The notes beneath the pieces were generated by a model, which was not told the origin of the DNA, did not search any database, and was given only the letters and a program-made list of their open reading frames with translations. 64,000 bases of DNA from Ianthella basta (lineage: Eukaryota; Porifera; Demospongiae; Verongiida; Ianthellidae), in the NCBI GenBank assembly GCA_964019415.1, contig OZ025871.1:8431713-8495712 (forward strand). The letters run 5' to 3'. A program made the translations under genes and the position numbers. Positions 10,149 through 20,473 of this stretch are shown piece after piece. Numbering within the stretch: position 1 is the stretch's first letter; every line of letters begins with the position of its first letter.

Positions 10149-12778
10149 CTGCATACAGAGTACAATGTTTGAGAGAGAGACAAGTGTATAATCAACTCAA
10201 CGAGTAATGATACCGCAAATTACAAACTTAAAATTAATACTTACTGTAATTGCTAATGCAAGCTACAACTGTCCTCAAAACTTTGGCCTCACATTAAATT
10301 GGACCAGGTGTCATAGCTATAATATTTGAACAGTTTAGGTCAACTGCTTACAGCATCAATTACTGTAGGTCAGAGTTGTGTGTGTCAGTGAGTGTAGTGT
10401 CAATTAATATTCCATCCCAATTCTAGCTGCCATTAATTAAAACAAGTATTTCGAGTTAAAAAACTCGTGGGGCGCCGGAACGCCCCTGAACTCAAACTAC
10501 TTGCTAACAACTTCCCTGTGTATGTTCAATAGTTCAGATAGTTGGGTATGCAGCATTGCTGCTGGTGTGAAAGATACATCTCGATGCCATAGACTGGGGT
10601 TGCAAGAGTTTCAAGTCTCCAGACCAGGAAGTCATCCAGTGAAAGCACCCCTACGAAACTGTCAAAATGCTTTGCTGATGCTTTTTGATCTACATAACAT
10701 TTTGAATGAGTATGTACATGTTGCTTTGTGCCTGGAGGAGGAGTGTGCTGGGTAAAAAGGCTACCCTAACTGGTAATGCCATGATTCAATATGTCCCACA
10801 TTGGCCAACGGGTCGTTCGACTTCTGTTGCATTTGGGGCTGTACCTCGCAGAAGAAGAGTTACATAAGCTTTCTAATACAATACTATTACTTAAACATGT
10901 TCTAGAAAGACTTTGCGTTCCTTGGGTACACAGCGAAGTGCGAAGAAAGATGATTATGAGCCTAGCAAACAGAGAGCGTCGAGCGCGGCCATTTTACAAT
11001 GTCCGTCAGTGATAATTGGAGCCGTATCTCGCAGAAGAGTCTTTCGTTAGGCTTTTAACGAGTATCACTCTATCAACACATCTTCCTAAACACATTTCGT
11101 TCGATTGAGAGACGGCGAAACGACATTAGAGATGATTTAAAGCTTTGTAAAGATTGGCGTGAGTGCCGCCATTTGCAAAATGACAGAAATATATATATAT
11201 ATATATATATACGAACATGAAGCCATACGAATACCTAAATCTGAAAACAATATAGGGGCGCCGAAAAAAATGTGGTCAGAAGTGGGCTGCGTACGTGATG
11301 CGACTAAATACTGTCCACATGAATAATGGTATGCTGCTGAAATACTCTAGTACTCAGCTGCATGGTGACTTCAGTAGTTGAGGCAGTTATCCACTATAGG
11401 AGGGGTATACATCTGAAGAGGTGTGGCCTTATACTGTACATTGATATATATGGTAGCCAGAATTGGTAAAATACATTTAACCCATTAGCACTGAAGTTTA
11501 AATTTCGCGCCCTGAACCCAGTGCCAAAATTAAAATGGCGACGCACGTGAGCAATTCGGTGTGCCACAAGTTCGAACTTTATTCGCAACAAAAACAGTAG
11601 GAAGAAGAGCGCCCTGTTGCCAATGTCAGTCAGAAAGATGGAAGGGTAACTTGCCTTGTGTTGGTAGCGGTATCGTTGTCTTACATTTGCGCTGCGTTGT
11701 GTAATAAACTTGCCTTCACCTGTTGCGTACTGGGTGTAACCTTTGGCGCTCGAGTGCTGGCTGGATGCAACTAAGGAACGAGGCAACGTGGCTGTTCAAA
11801 GCTCCAGGATTGCCTTCTATTCTTCAAAAGCGGCATGTCCTTGCAAGGCCCGTAGTGAGAAATAAACAAAGTTAAATGCGCGCCTTCGGTTATGACGCAT
11901 ACATGGCGTCATCCGGACTTACGCACAAACTAATAAATGACGCCTACAGCCATTATTCGGAGCTAATGGGTTAATAATAAATTTTGGAGGATGAAATAAC
12001 TGTAAGGCAATTAGCACGTACACGCAGGAAAGCCCGTCTTTGGTGGGCTTCCCTGCTCTGGCTATCCCACGCTTCCACGATGGCTACCGAAGCCATTTTG
12101 TATGTAACAGTTGCCAACTGTGGTGCAAAATGCCTCATTCATCAGCTGCATACAAAACGTCCTGGTTTTGTATGCAGTTGATGAATGCCTTTGGGCTGAA
12201 ACGTGCTGCATTCAGTTGTTGATTGAACTGCTATGTCATTGCTCACCAACTATCCGCCTACATTTAACAACGTAACAATGAGCCTCTTCTTCCACATTCC
12301 ACATTGTAAACGTCCCAACAATCTCATCAAATGTATAGCTAATGTTGAAAAATAAAGAGATTGTCACATTTTACTTCAATATCAAGCTATTAGGCATGCT
12401 AAGTATGTAATAGCTTGATCCTTCTTTGGATGATTGAGCACACCAGGAACACTTCACAATTGAATTCAATGGTTTTTTGCCCATCCCTTTTAATTATAAA
12501 GGAATTTCTATACACTAGTTGAATTTCATGTGTTTCCTGGTGTGCTCAATTGTCCAAAGCACAATCCAGCTATCCAGTAATTTTATACATCTTGTAGTGA
12601 CAATGAGCAAAAAATCACACCCAACCAAATCAGCATGAGTGTGTTGCCTGGATGTTGTAGGTACTGAACACAGAATGTTAAGCACTGAATGTATGTATAA
12701 ATAATTATGATTAAGAGATGTGAACACGACACGTTTACCACAGTGTATGCACCCCCCACAATAAAATATTTCCTTCAC
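10149..12778. other. NLR gene 1 intron, 2.6 kb
   Basis: No exon seen. It contains a (TA)n run at 11191-11211, the piggyBac-type MITE at 11477-11974, and a small inverted repeat at about 12432-12552 whose arms contain GATTGAGCACACCAGGAA and the complementary CCTGGTGTGCTCAAT. None of these affects the flanking splice sites. Confidence 0.6.
11477..11974. mobile_element. piggyBac-type MITE, 498 bp
   Basis: It begins TTAACCCATTAGC and ends GCTAATGGGTTAA. The ends are thus a TTAA target flanking CCC...GGG termini, which is the signature of piggyBac-type elements. There is no transposase inside. Related fragments lie at 440-555 and from about 4221. Confidence 0.75.
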
Positions 12779-13081
12779 CTCTCTTGAGCTGTTCTGCTAC
12801 CCTCTCTATTTCATCTGCCCAGATCACTTCTTTGCTATCACGCAGTATCCTGCAGAATTTCTGAAAGTCTTTGTCTCCTTTCTCACACAGAGTCTCAATG
12901 ACCCTGCCCACCTGGGCAATGTTGCTGGGTAACTCTCTTACCATCGTTGCCACATATTCATTCAAAAAGCCACCCGTTGCCTTGTCTAGTTTATGAAGTA
13001 GGTCTGTGTTCTTTGAAACATTAAGCTTCAGCTTTTCTCTTAAGAAGAGTAATGCGTCATTGTTCCAGGAACTGATTAGAC
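12779..13081 (-). CDS. NLR gene 1, second CARD exon (phase 1 to 1)
   Basis: This 303-bp exon encodes a CARD-like six-helix domain: LREKLKLNVSKNTDLLHKLD, a GGFLNEY turn, RVIETLCEKGDKDFQKFC and a C-terminal helix ending at EQLKR. CARDs mediate homotypic adaptor recruitment. The acceptor is CATACAG and the donor GTGAAG, both phase 1. The domain, its boundaries and the donor position within it match the first CARD exon at 21266-21580, so the two arose by duplication of a symmetric exon. It joins the NACHT exon in frame. Confidence 0.85.
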
Positions 13082-13153
13082 CTGTATGACCATGCATATG
13101 AGACAGTAGACAAAGGACAGAGAACAGATTCCATAACTGCCCGTATATTTTAC

Positions 13154-13244
13154 CACCCCATAACCTGGGGTGTGTCTGCATGCATAGTGATACTAACAGG
13201 TCTATGCACTCATGCATAAAGTCCTGTCCCACCACTAGCTCAAC
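13154..13244 (-). CDS. NLR gene 1, short linker exon (phase 0 to 1)
   Basis: This 91-bp open segment lies between a GTGCACAG acceptor and a GTAAAA donor and encodes VELVVGQDFMHECIDLLVSL plus about ten residues. It is the one segment here that resolves the phase mismatch between the Death exon (ends in phase 0) and the CARD exon (starts in phase 1). No domain is recognised. Its reality rests on phase logic and splice signals alone. Confidence 0.5.
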
Positions 13245-14442
13245 CTGTGCACTGAGTACACACTAACTATCAGAGAGCAAGCAAATCACATCAGACAGCA
13301 CGGCAGTGCTGTCTATGCAAGTATGGTGGTGGTTGTTTGTATGCTGTATTTGACTGTAGAACTGATATTATGTTTCACTAGTGTTTAAAATTCCTTTAGA
13401 ATTAAAAGAGATTTGTGTTGAGTTACTGTTGCTTGTTCCTATACCTTTTCTGCTGGCCATTCCTAAATCCCTCTAAATTGTAAAGGAAATTTTATACACT
13501 AGTTTGTACAACCTTTGCACATCCTAGGGACGCTATACAACAGACTAATACTTGCGTTGAGTAATAATACCCTTTCCTTACATTAGATGAAGACTGTGCA
13601 GAACATCAAGCACAGATATGCCACTCTAGGTGAACTCGCTGTCGTGTTACGGTAACGGTTATGTATGCAAGCGTGACAAAAATGGCGGCATTGGGGTATC
13701 TATACATGAGAATGACTAATTTCCTATCTGCTCCAGCGCTGTACTTATCTATGACATTGCTGCCGACGTTCGGATATTCGCCCTTCATGTCTGTACGAGA
13801 GCCCTTGTACACTTGTCATAGGGGCCCTGTATCGTGCACTAGGAGCACACAATAATTCAGTGGGAAGAAGAAGAATATGAAAAGGAAAAATGGGGTAACA
13901 GCAACTGATGGTGCACTCCAGGCTGGCTTTGGCTGCGCTGCTGTCTTCAATACGTCAAAAAAGCCTATCTATGGCCGTTAATTGTTCTTCACCGCCACTG
14001 TTTGGCGAGTTTCACCAAAGGGCGCTTATACATAGGAGTAGCCATTTTTATCGAGCACATTCCTAAATACACGTCACTAGCGTGACGTCTGATACCACTT
14101 GTGTTTACCAGGTTAACAAAATATAGAGCTTTGCCAGTGCAAAGTTACTATAAAATGAAACAGGCACTATCTGGAGCAGCAATTGAATATCGATAATCTT
14201 CCTTCAAGAAACAACCCAAATACTGCATACTAAGTCTGCCAGTTTCATTCCCAAAGCCCTCCAAACAGCACTCAATGTCATGCACATCATGTAAGCCTCA
14301 TCTATTTGCCGTTTGCTAACAAGACTCATGACCTGTAGCTACAACCCTTCTGCTGCTTCTGTTTACCATTGCTATTCCCATTCCCTCCAATTCCTTAGCT
14401 TGCGTGTGTGTGCGTGTGTGTGTGTATGCTCACACATGTACA

Positions 14443-14481
<39 letters not shown>

Positions 14482-14677
14482 AAATACATGCAAACAAAGA
14501 AAAGTGTCTGCTGAAATCTTAACTGCAAGCAAGACATAGAGCAAGCACAGACTACACACAGTACTCAGTAAGACACCACACACCATAGATTCATACACAC
14601 AGTGCCAACACTACCAAATACATATTTCTACTATATAGAGCTGTAATGGATGATCACATCTGGATGTCCAGACTTAC
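13245..14677. other. NLR gene 1 intron, 1.4 kb
   Basis: No coding signal. A (CA)n microsatellite lies at about 14446-14480 within a CA/TG-rich patch. A block near 13455-13510 resembles one near 12480-12520 (both contain a TATACACTAGTT stretch), which suggests a shared small repeat. Confidence 0.5.
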
Positions 14678-15054
14678 ATTTATTCGGGTATGGGCCAAAT
14701 AATAAATTGATCGTGCATCAGAAATTAGTCTTTCAGAACTCTCACCAAAATGCTCTCTTTTCAGTTTATCTGTTAGCTGTCTGTACCCGCCTTTCTCCAG
14801 TGCCTCTAATACAGAACGCCAAGTCCTCAGAGCTGAACCTGTACCAGGTTTGGCCTTCAGCCACTTGTTGAGGACTCTTCGACATGCCTCTTCAGACTGA
14901 CCAGGGATAACCCCTTTCACACTGTGAATAACAGAGGACAGCACCCCAAGGTGAAGCAGTACTTGTTCCCATCCATCAGTGATGGATCGTATTATGAACT
15001 CATCCAGCTCAGCCAGTGTAGGCTTGGATCTGATGTTGAGGAGGGCATGAGCAC
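14678..15054 (-). CDS. NLR gene 1, Death-domain exon (phase 1 to 0)
   Basis: This 377-bp exon encodes a Death-fold domain. DGWEQVLLHLGVLSSVI carries the conserved Trp and helix-1/2 leucines. It is followed by EEACRRVLNKWLKAKPG and then TWRSVLEALEKGGYRQLTDK, the usual C-terminal half of Death domains. The acceptor is CCTTCCTCAG and the donor the strong GTAAGT. The phase-1 start matches the phase-1 end of the upstream CARD exon at 21266. It provides a second kind of signalling module between the two CARDs. It could in principle belong to another minus-strand gene, but phase and order favour the NLR. Confidence 0.85.
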
Positions 15055-16069
15055 CTGAGGAAGGACATGCAGGATGGCAGGAAGGAGTAAAGGAAGGTAG
15101 TTCACTCATCATTAATAATACGGTCTACCACTCGGCCCAGTCACACCCCACAATGGTGACAGAGAGATGTGTGTCACTGCTTTACTTGAGTATCCTTAAT
15201 AGACAACAGTCTCATACCACAAACACAGGGACAACTGGTGAAGTAAGACAGACTTCTCATCACTAGCTGTATCATATTCACTCTCCAATCAATCAACACA
15301 TTTCACAATACCACATACATTTGCTGTATGTATTGTTACAGTACATAGCTAGCATGCTTTCTATGGTGACTCATGCAGTGCAGTCAGGGCAGTGTGAGAG
15401 GACTGACAACTCAGTAATATTACTGTATGTACAAAAATCTAGCAACAGCAGAACAGAATGCGGCACAATCCTTGATGGAGGAGCCCTTCACAACAGGATT
15501 GACAGTACAGTATAACAACATAGTAAGACTAGTCATCACACACACGCATGCACACAAATACACAAACACATAAATACACATAATGTGGTAGAGGCTCATG
15601 CTACGTTGTCTAGCAGGTTTATGAGGCGTTGATGAGCATTCACGTAGCTAAGAAGGAAAGTTCAAGTGGGTCTTAATCAGTTACAAAACTGAATGAAGAC
15701 CCTCGTGGTCGAAACGTTTTACTTGAACTTTCCTTCTTAGCTACGTGAATGCTCATCAACGCCTCATAAACATACATACACGCACACACATCATAAACAC
15801 ATACATACACTCACACACATGCATGCACACAAGTTAAGGACAGGCACACAAAATGGCGTGATGATTTATGCATACAATGCAATGCGCTTTCTTCCCCCTT
15901 GTACAACCTAGCTGAAGCTTTTGCTGTTTTCTTCGAGTGGAACAGTGACCAAGATGTGAAGCGCGACCCACAGCTGAGGGCTAGGCAAAACAGTCGCTCT
16001 GAAAAGCGTACCCGAACTGAAGCCATTTTCAATACAAAAACGGAAAACATGGCGATGAAATCCTGGACA
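15055..16069. other. NLR gene 1 intron, segment left of the Gypsy insertion
   Basis: No exon seen. The segment includes CA/CATA-rich low-complexity DNA at 15537-15600 and 15772-15830 and the Penelope-type fold-back between them. The right end is the target site of the Gypsy element. Confidence 0.5.
15617..15771. mobile_element. Penelope-type fold-back with degenerate hammerhead motif
   Basis: Two arms of about 50 bp, starting GTTTATGAGGCGTTGATGAG and ending with the reverse complement, flank a short core. The core holds GACCCTCGTGGTCGAAAC, which is stem II plus the GAAAC box of a hammerhead ribozyme, but the catalytic box reads CTGAATGA instead of CTGATGA. The same terminal sequence bounds the Penelope-like element at 63222, where the box is intact. 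This is a solo, head-to-head terminal remnant and probably not catalytic. Confidence 0.7.
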
Positions 16070-16074
16070 AATAG

Positions 16075-16312
16075 TGTAGTGACTGTATGGTTGCTGTGTT
16101 GTGTTACCTGTAGTGCTGTGTGGTTTCCTGGGGCCTTGTATTAATATTTGGTTTTGCCTGTTTCTGCATGGATGTAGTTTTTGATTGGTTATGTATCATG
16201 TGACTTGCATGGAGCACGTGTGCCTTGTTCTGGTGTAATTGGTGTGGAACCACATGCGAGTGACCATTAGCGTCCGCAGTTGTTTGTGCTTGGATAGTGC
16301 CCGACCTCGATA
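16075..16312 (+). repeat. 5' LTR of the Gypsy element
   Basis: This 238-bp direct repeat begins TGTAGTGACTG and ends GACCTCGATA. It does not end in the usual CA, but the perfect target duplication fixes the boundary. It is followed directly by the primer-binding site. Confidence 0.93.
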
Positions 16313-16313
16313 T

Positions 16314-16330
16314 TGGCGACGAAGGTAAAG
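16314..16330 (+). promoter_or_regulatory. Primer-binding site of the Gypsy element
   Basis: TGGCGACGAAGG starts one base after the LTR. The leading TGG is the complement of a tRNA 3' CCA, as needed for minus-strand priming. The tRNA species was not determined. Confidence 0.7.
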
Positions 16331-16342
16331 CAGGAATGGACA

Positions 16343-17419
16343 ATGGCCACTCACGGAAGCATCGGTGAGTTCCAGGGCCACCCAGAGGGGTGGACGGAGT
16401 ACATCGAGAGGCTGGAGTGTTATTTCACCGCCAACGACGTCGCCACCGACGAGAAACGGAGAGCAATTCTCCTCGCTTATTGTGGCGACGCGACTTACAG
16501 CACAATACGTAGTCTGGTGGCACCAAGAAAGCCGACGGAGGTTCCATACGATGACTTGGTGAAATTAGCTCAGGCTCACTACAACCCCAGACCATCTCAG
16601 ATCGTCCAGCGGTTCAAGTTCAAGTCGAGGACACAGCAAGCAGGTGAGAGCATTGCTAGCTATGTTGCTGAACTCCGTAGACTCTCTGAACATTGTGGGT
16701 TTGGACAGAGTCTAGATGACATGCTTCGAGATCGTCTAGTTTGTGGGCTGGCCCAGGCCAGAATCCAACAGCGTCTCCTGGCTGAGGTGGACTTGACCTT
16801 GGACAAGGCTATGAAAATAGCACAGGCCATGGAAGTGGCTAAGCGCGATGCCAAGGAGCTGCGGCAGGTGGAGACTCACCCAGTTGAGCCAGTCCATAAG
16901 GTGAATGGAGGGACAGCAAAGCCCCCAGCTGACAGGAAGCCCTGCTTCAGGTGTGGTGGTCAGCATGACCACACACAGTGTCGGTTCCGGGATGTGGAAT
17001 GTCATGCCTGCGGGAAAAGGGGGCACCTCAAAAGGGTGTGCCGCAGCAGACCTACAGATGGCAGAACCCCAGGTCCTAAGCAGCCCATCCACAAAGCTCA
17101 ACAGGATGTCCTAGACCTTCCAGCGGAGTATACAATGTACCCTGTTACAGGCCCAAATGCCAAGCCTTGGCAGACCCCAATTTCAGTGGAGGATCATAGC
17201 CTAGTCATGGAGGTGGACACAGGCGCTGCTGTCACTGTGATCAGTGAGGCCACATTCAATCAGGTTGGTGGTGTGAGCTCACTCCCACAATTACATCCTT
17301 CCATGGTGAAGCTGAGGACTTACACGGGAGAGGAAAATTACAGTGGTAGGGGAACTTTCTGTGAAGGTACAGTGCCAGGGGCAGGTGGAACAACTACCCC
17401 TGGTTGTTGTCGCAGGTGA
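16343..17419 (+). CDS. gag: Gypsy Gag with start of protease
   Basis: The first ATG after the primer-binding site opens a frame of about 358 codons. It has a Gag capsid-like region with SQIVQRFKFKSRTQQAGESI, two CCHC zinc knuckles in tandem (CFRCGGQHDHTQC and CHACGKRGHLKRVC), and then the catalytic start of an aspartic protease (MEVDTGAAVTVI). The frame is lost inside the protease near 17335, next to a short A run. Below that point the protease continues in the frame of the following ORF. In this family gag and pol are often one ORF, so a one-base insertion is the simplest explanation. Programmed frameshifting is less likely because the break falls inside a domain. Confidence 0.88.
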   Translation: MATHGSIGEFQGHPEGWTEYIERLECYFTANDVATDEKRRAILLAYCGDATYSTIRSLVAPRKPTEVPYDDLVKLAQAHYNPRPSQIVQRFKFKSRTQQAGESIASYVAELRRLSEHCGFGQSLDDMLRDRLVCGLAQARIQQRLLAEVDLTLDKAMKIAQAMEVAKRDAKELRQVETHPVEPVHKVNGGTAKPPADRKPCFRCGGQHDHTQCRFRDVECHACGKRGHLKRVCRSRPTDGRTPGPKQPIHKAQQDVLDLPAEYTMYPVTGPNAKPWQTPISVEDHSLVMEVDTGAAVTVISEATFNQVGGVSSLPQLHPSMVKLRTYTGEENYSGRGTFCEGTVPGAGGTTTPGCCRR

Positions 17420-20216
17420 TGGCCCGAGCCTTTTGGGGAGGGACTGGCTGGCCAAGCTAAAGCTAGATTGGAGTACCATCCTTGCAGTACGAGCTGAGAA
17501 AGAACTGCAGAGTGTCTTGGATAGGTATGAAATGGTCTTCAGTCCAGGGCTGGGCTTGATTCGAGGTGTGGAGGCAAGGCTTCACGTGGACCCTCATGTC
17601 CAGCCACGATTCCTCAAGGCACGCTCTGTACCCTACGCACTACGGTCGAAGGTAGAGGAGGAACTCAACAAGCTGGAAAGTGAGGGTGTGATAGTTCCAG
17701 TACAACACTCCGAATGGGCAGCTCCAATAGTACCTGTGCTAAAGAGCAATGGGATGGTTAGAATTTGTGGAGATTTCAAGTTAACCGCAAACAAGGCAAC
17801 CAAGACTGAGGTGTATCCCTTGCCACGGATTGAGGACCTGTTTGCCTCCCTGGCCGGGGGCAAGATGTTTTCCAAGTTAGATCTGTCACATGCCTATTTA
17901 CAGCTACCCCTGGCCAAGGAGTCACAACCATTCGTGACGGTGAACACGCACAAGGGGCTGTACCGCTATCAACGATTGCCGTTTGGAGTTGCCTCAGCTC
18001 CCGCCATTTTTCAACGAACCATGGAGTCGGTGCTACAAGGCCTCACTAACGTATGTGTGTACCTGGATGATATACTCGTTTCAGGCAGGTCAATGCAGGA
18101 GCACCTGGTGAACCTTGAGGAGGTCCTCAAAAGACTGGAAGAAGCAGGGCTGAGACTGAAGAAAGAGAAGTGCTCCTTTCTGATGCAGGAGGTGGAGTAC
18201 TTAGGTCACCGGATCAGCAAGGAAGGCCTTCAACCCACTGAGGCTAAGGTACGGGCTGTGGCAGAAGCCCCGGAGCCCCAGCAAGTGGATGAACTGAGAT
18301 CTTTCCTTGGCTTGGTAAATTATTACGGCAAGTTCTTGCCCAGCCTGGCGTCCACAGCGGCCCCACTGTATCGTCTGCTCCAAAAGAAGGCCCACTGGGT
18401 TTGGGGGAAGGACCAGAGTTCTGCTTTCGAAGAGGTGAAGAAATTGCTTCAGTCGGCAGACCTGTTAGTACATTTTTACCCCCAGAAACAGCTGGTGTTG
18501 GCTTGTGACGCGTCACCTTATGGGTTAGGGGCAGTTCTATCTCATGTCATGGAAGATGGCACTGAGAAACCTATCGCCTTTGCCTCACGCACCCTAGCTC
18601 CACCTGAGAAGAGGTACTCCCAGCTAGATAAGGAAGCCCTAGCCATCATATTTGGGGTTAAGAGATTTCACCAATACCTCTATGGACGCCACTTCATCAT
18701 CCACTCGGACCACAAGCCCCTGATGTTTATCTTTGATGAGTCGAAAACAATCCCGGCAATGGCATCAGCGAGAATCCAGAGATGGGCCCTCACCCTGAGT
18801 GGATATTCTAACACCATTCGATACAAAGCAGGGAAGGAGCATGCCAACGCTGATGCCCTTAGCCGACTACCATTAGCAGAGGCACCAACCGAGGTACCCC
18901 GGCCACCAGAGACTGTCTTCCTGATGGAGCACTTGGCAGCCTTCCCAGTATCAGCAGCTAACATACGCTCCCAGACTGACAGAGACCCAACGCTGGCCAA
19001 GGTGACACAGTTTGTGACATGTGGGTGGCCTACACTTCCGGTCACATCCCCAGAGATGCAACCATTCAATCAACGACGTGAGGAGCTGAGTGTGGAAGAT
19101 GGCTGCCTGCTGAGGGGAAGTAGTGTCATTGTGCCGCCAAGTCTTCGGGGCAAAGTCCTAGATCAGTTGCATGGTGGTCACCCAGGCATTGGAAAAATGA
19201 AGGCCCTGGCCCGCCAGTATGTATGGTGGCCTGGACTGGATGGAGATGTGGAGGGGCGAGTGGAGAAATGTGTTCCCTGCCAAGACAACCGTAAGAGCCC
19301 GCCATCGGCACCATTACACCCTTGGGAGTGGCCCCAAAGGCCCTGGGTGCGGGTGCATGCTGACTATGCAGGACCATTTTTGGGGCACATGTTTCTGATC
19401 TTGATAGATCACTCTAAGTGGCTAGAGGTTCCCATGACCAACTCCTCGACTTCATCGGTAACTATAGAAAAGATGAGAAGCAGCTTCGCGACTTTGGGTC
19501 TTCCTGAGCAACTGGTCACAGACAACGGACCTTCCTTCACCAGTGAAGAGTTTGCTCTGTTTTTGCAGATGAATGGGATTAAGCACATCACAACCGCCCC
19601 ATACCACCCGGGATCCAATGGGCTGGCAGAACGGGCCGTACAGACGCTTAAGTCAGGACTGAAGAAGATCGCAGAAGGCAGTTTGGCTAACCGCCTGTCT
19701 AGATTCCTCCTGAGCTACCGAACTACGCCTCACTCAACAACGGGAGGGACACCCTCAGAGTTGATGTTTGGTCGTCAGCTGCGGACACGTATGGATCTGT
19801 TGAAACCAGACATTGGCAGGAGGGTACGTTTCCGTCAGGATCAGCAGAAGCAGGGGCATGATACCCATGCAAGACCCCGAGAGTTCGCGGTGGGCACTAA
19901 GGTGTATGCCAAGAACTTTGGTAGAGGGTCCCTTTGGTTGCCTGGAGTTGTTCAAGAAGCAAAGGGGCCAGTTTCCTACACGGTAGAGTTGGAGGACGGC
20001 CGGGTTGTCCACAGACATGTAGATCATGTACAAGTTCGTACACCCACAGATGGTGTACCACAAGAGGCTGACGAGGCTGATGACTTTTTCCCGGTCGACA
20101 TTCCAACTCCAAGCTCTGATCTGTCAGTGGCTCCGGCTGGCCCTTCCGCAGGTCCTCGACGTTCCTCCCGTCCCCGCCACCCTCCAGATCGTCTCGTATT
20201 CTGGGGTGCCAATTGA
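17343..20216 (+). CDS. pol: Gypsy Pol: protease end, RT, RNase H, integrase
   Basis: The frame shown starts inside the protease domain and has no ATG of its own; it depends on the gag frame. In order: protease C-terminal part (LLGRDWL), RT with LPFGVASAPAIFQ and the catalytic VYLDDILV, RNase H (LACDASPYGLGAVLS), integrase zinc region (HPGIGKMKALARQYVWWPGL) and the catalytic core with DNGPSF and the ERAVQTLK helix. No clear chromodomain follows; the C-terminus is Pro/Ser-rich. Apart from the single frame break in the protease no stop interrupts it, consistent with a young copy. Confidence 0.92.
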   Translation: MVGELSVKVQCQGQVEQLPLVVVAGDGPSLLGRDWLAKLKLDWSTILAVRAEKELQSVLDRYEMVFSPGLGLIRGVEARLHVDPHVQPRFLKARSVPYALRSKVEEELNKLESEGVIVPVQHSEWAAPIVPVLKSNGMVRICGDFKLTANKATKTEVYPLPRIEDLFASLAGGKMFSKLDLSHAYLQLPLAKESQPFVTVNTHKGLYRYQRLPFGVASAPAIFQRTMESVLQGLTNVCVYLDDILVSGRSMQEHLVNLEEVLKRLEEAGLRLKKEKCSFLMQEVEYLGHRISKEGLQPTEAKVRAVAEAPEPQQVDELRSFLGLVNYYGKFLPSLASTAAPLYRLLQKKAHWVWGKDQSSAFEEVKKLLQSADLLVHFYPQKQLVLACDASPYGLGAVLSHVMEDGTEKPIAFASRTLAPPEKRYSQLDKEALAIIFGVKRFHQYLYGRHFIIHSDHKPLMFIFDESKTIPAMASARIQRWALTLSGYSNTIRYKAGKEHANADALSRLPLAEAPTEVPRPPETVFLMEHLAAFPVSAANIRSQTDRDPTLAKVTQFVTCGWPTLPVTSPEMQPFNQRREELSVEDGCLLRGSSVIVPPSLRGKVLDQLHGGHPGIGKMKALARQYVWWPGLDGDVEGRVEKCVPCQDNRKSPPSAPLHPWEWPQRPWVRVHADYAGPFLGHMFLILIDHSKWLEVPMTNSSTSSVTIEKMRSSFATLGLPEQLVTDNGPSFTSEEFALFLQMNGIKHITTAPYHPGSNGLAERAVQTLKSGLKKIAEGSLANRLSRFLLSYRTTPHSTTGGTPSELMFGRQLRTRMDLLKPDIGRRVRFRQDQQKQGHDTHARPREFAVGTKVYAKNFGRGSLWLPGVVQEAKGPVSYTVELEDGRVVHRHVDHVQVRTPTDGVPQEADEADDFFPVDIPTPSSDLSVAPAGPSAGPRRSSRPRHPPDRLVFWGAN

Positions 20217-20218
20217 CT

Positions 20219-20230
20219 AAAGGGGAGGGG
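20219..20230 (+). promoter_or_regulatory. Polypurine tract of the Gypsy element
   Basis: AAAGGGGAGGGG lies immediately before the 3' LTR, the position used to prime plus-strand synthesis. Confidence 0.85.
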
Positions 20231-20468
20231 TGTAGTGACTGTATGGTTGCTGTGTTGTGTTACCTGTAGTGCTGTGTGGTTTCCTGGGGTCTTGTATTAT
20301 TATTTGGTTTTGCCTGTTTCTGCATGGATGTAGTTTTTGATTGGTTATGTATCATGTGACTTGCATGGAGCATGTGTGCCTTGTTCTGGTGTAATTGGTG
20401 TGGAACCACATGCGAGTGACCATTAGCGTCCGCAGTTGTTTGTGCTTGGATAGTGCCCGACCTCGATA
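20231..20468 (+). repeat. 3' LTR of the Gypsy element
   Basis: This is a 238-bp copy of the 5' LTR with about three visible substitutions. It is followed by the AATAG target duplication and then by host sequence containing GGAATAAAG. Confidence 0.93.
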
Positions 20469-20473
20469 AATAG

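Larger units (their letters stand above)
16070..20473 (+). mobile_element. Gypsy LTR retrotransposon with 5-bp target duplication
   Basis: A complete element of 4394 bp (16075-20468) is bounded by 238-bp LTRs and an AATAG target duplication (16070-16074 and 20469-20473). The order is LTR, primer-binding site, gag, protease, RT, RNase H, integrase, polypurine tract, LTR, which is the Gypsy (Ty3-type) layout. By eye the LTRs differ at only about three positions, so insertion was recent. It lies in an intron of the NLR gene, in the opposite orientation. Confidence 0.95.

Noticed and set aside
15617-15771. A working hammerhead ribozyme
   Set aside because: The first catalytic box has an inserted A (CTGAATGA), and the opposite-strand version lacks stem II.
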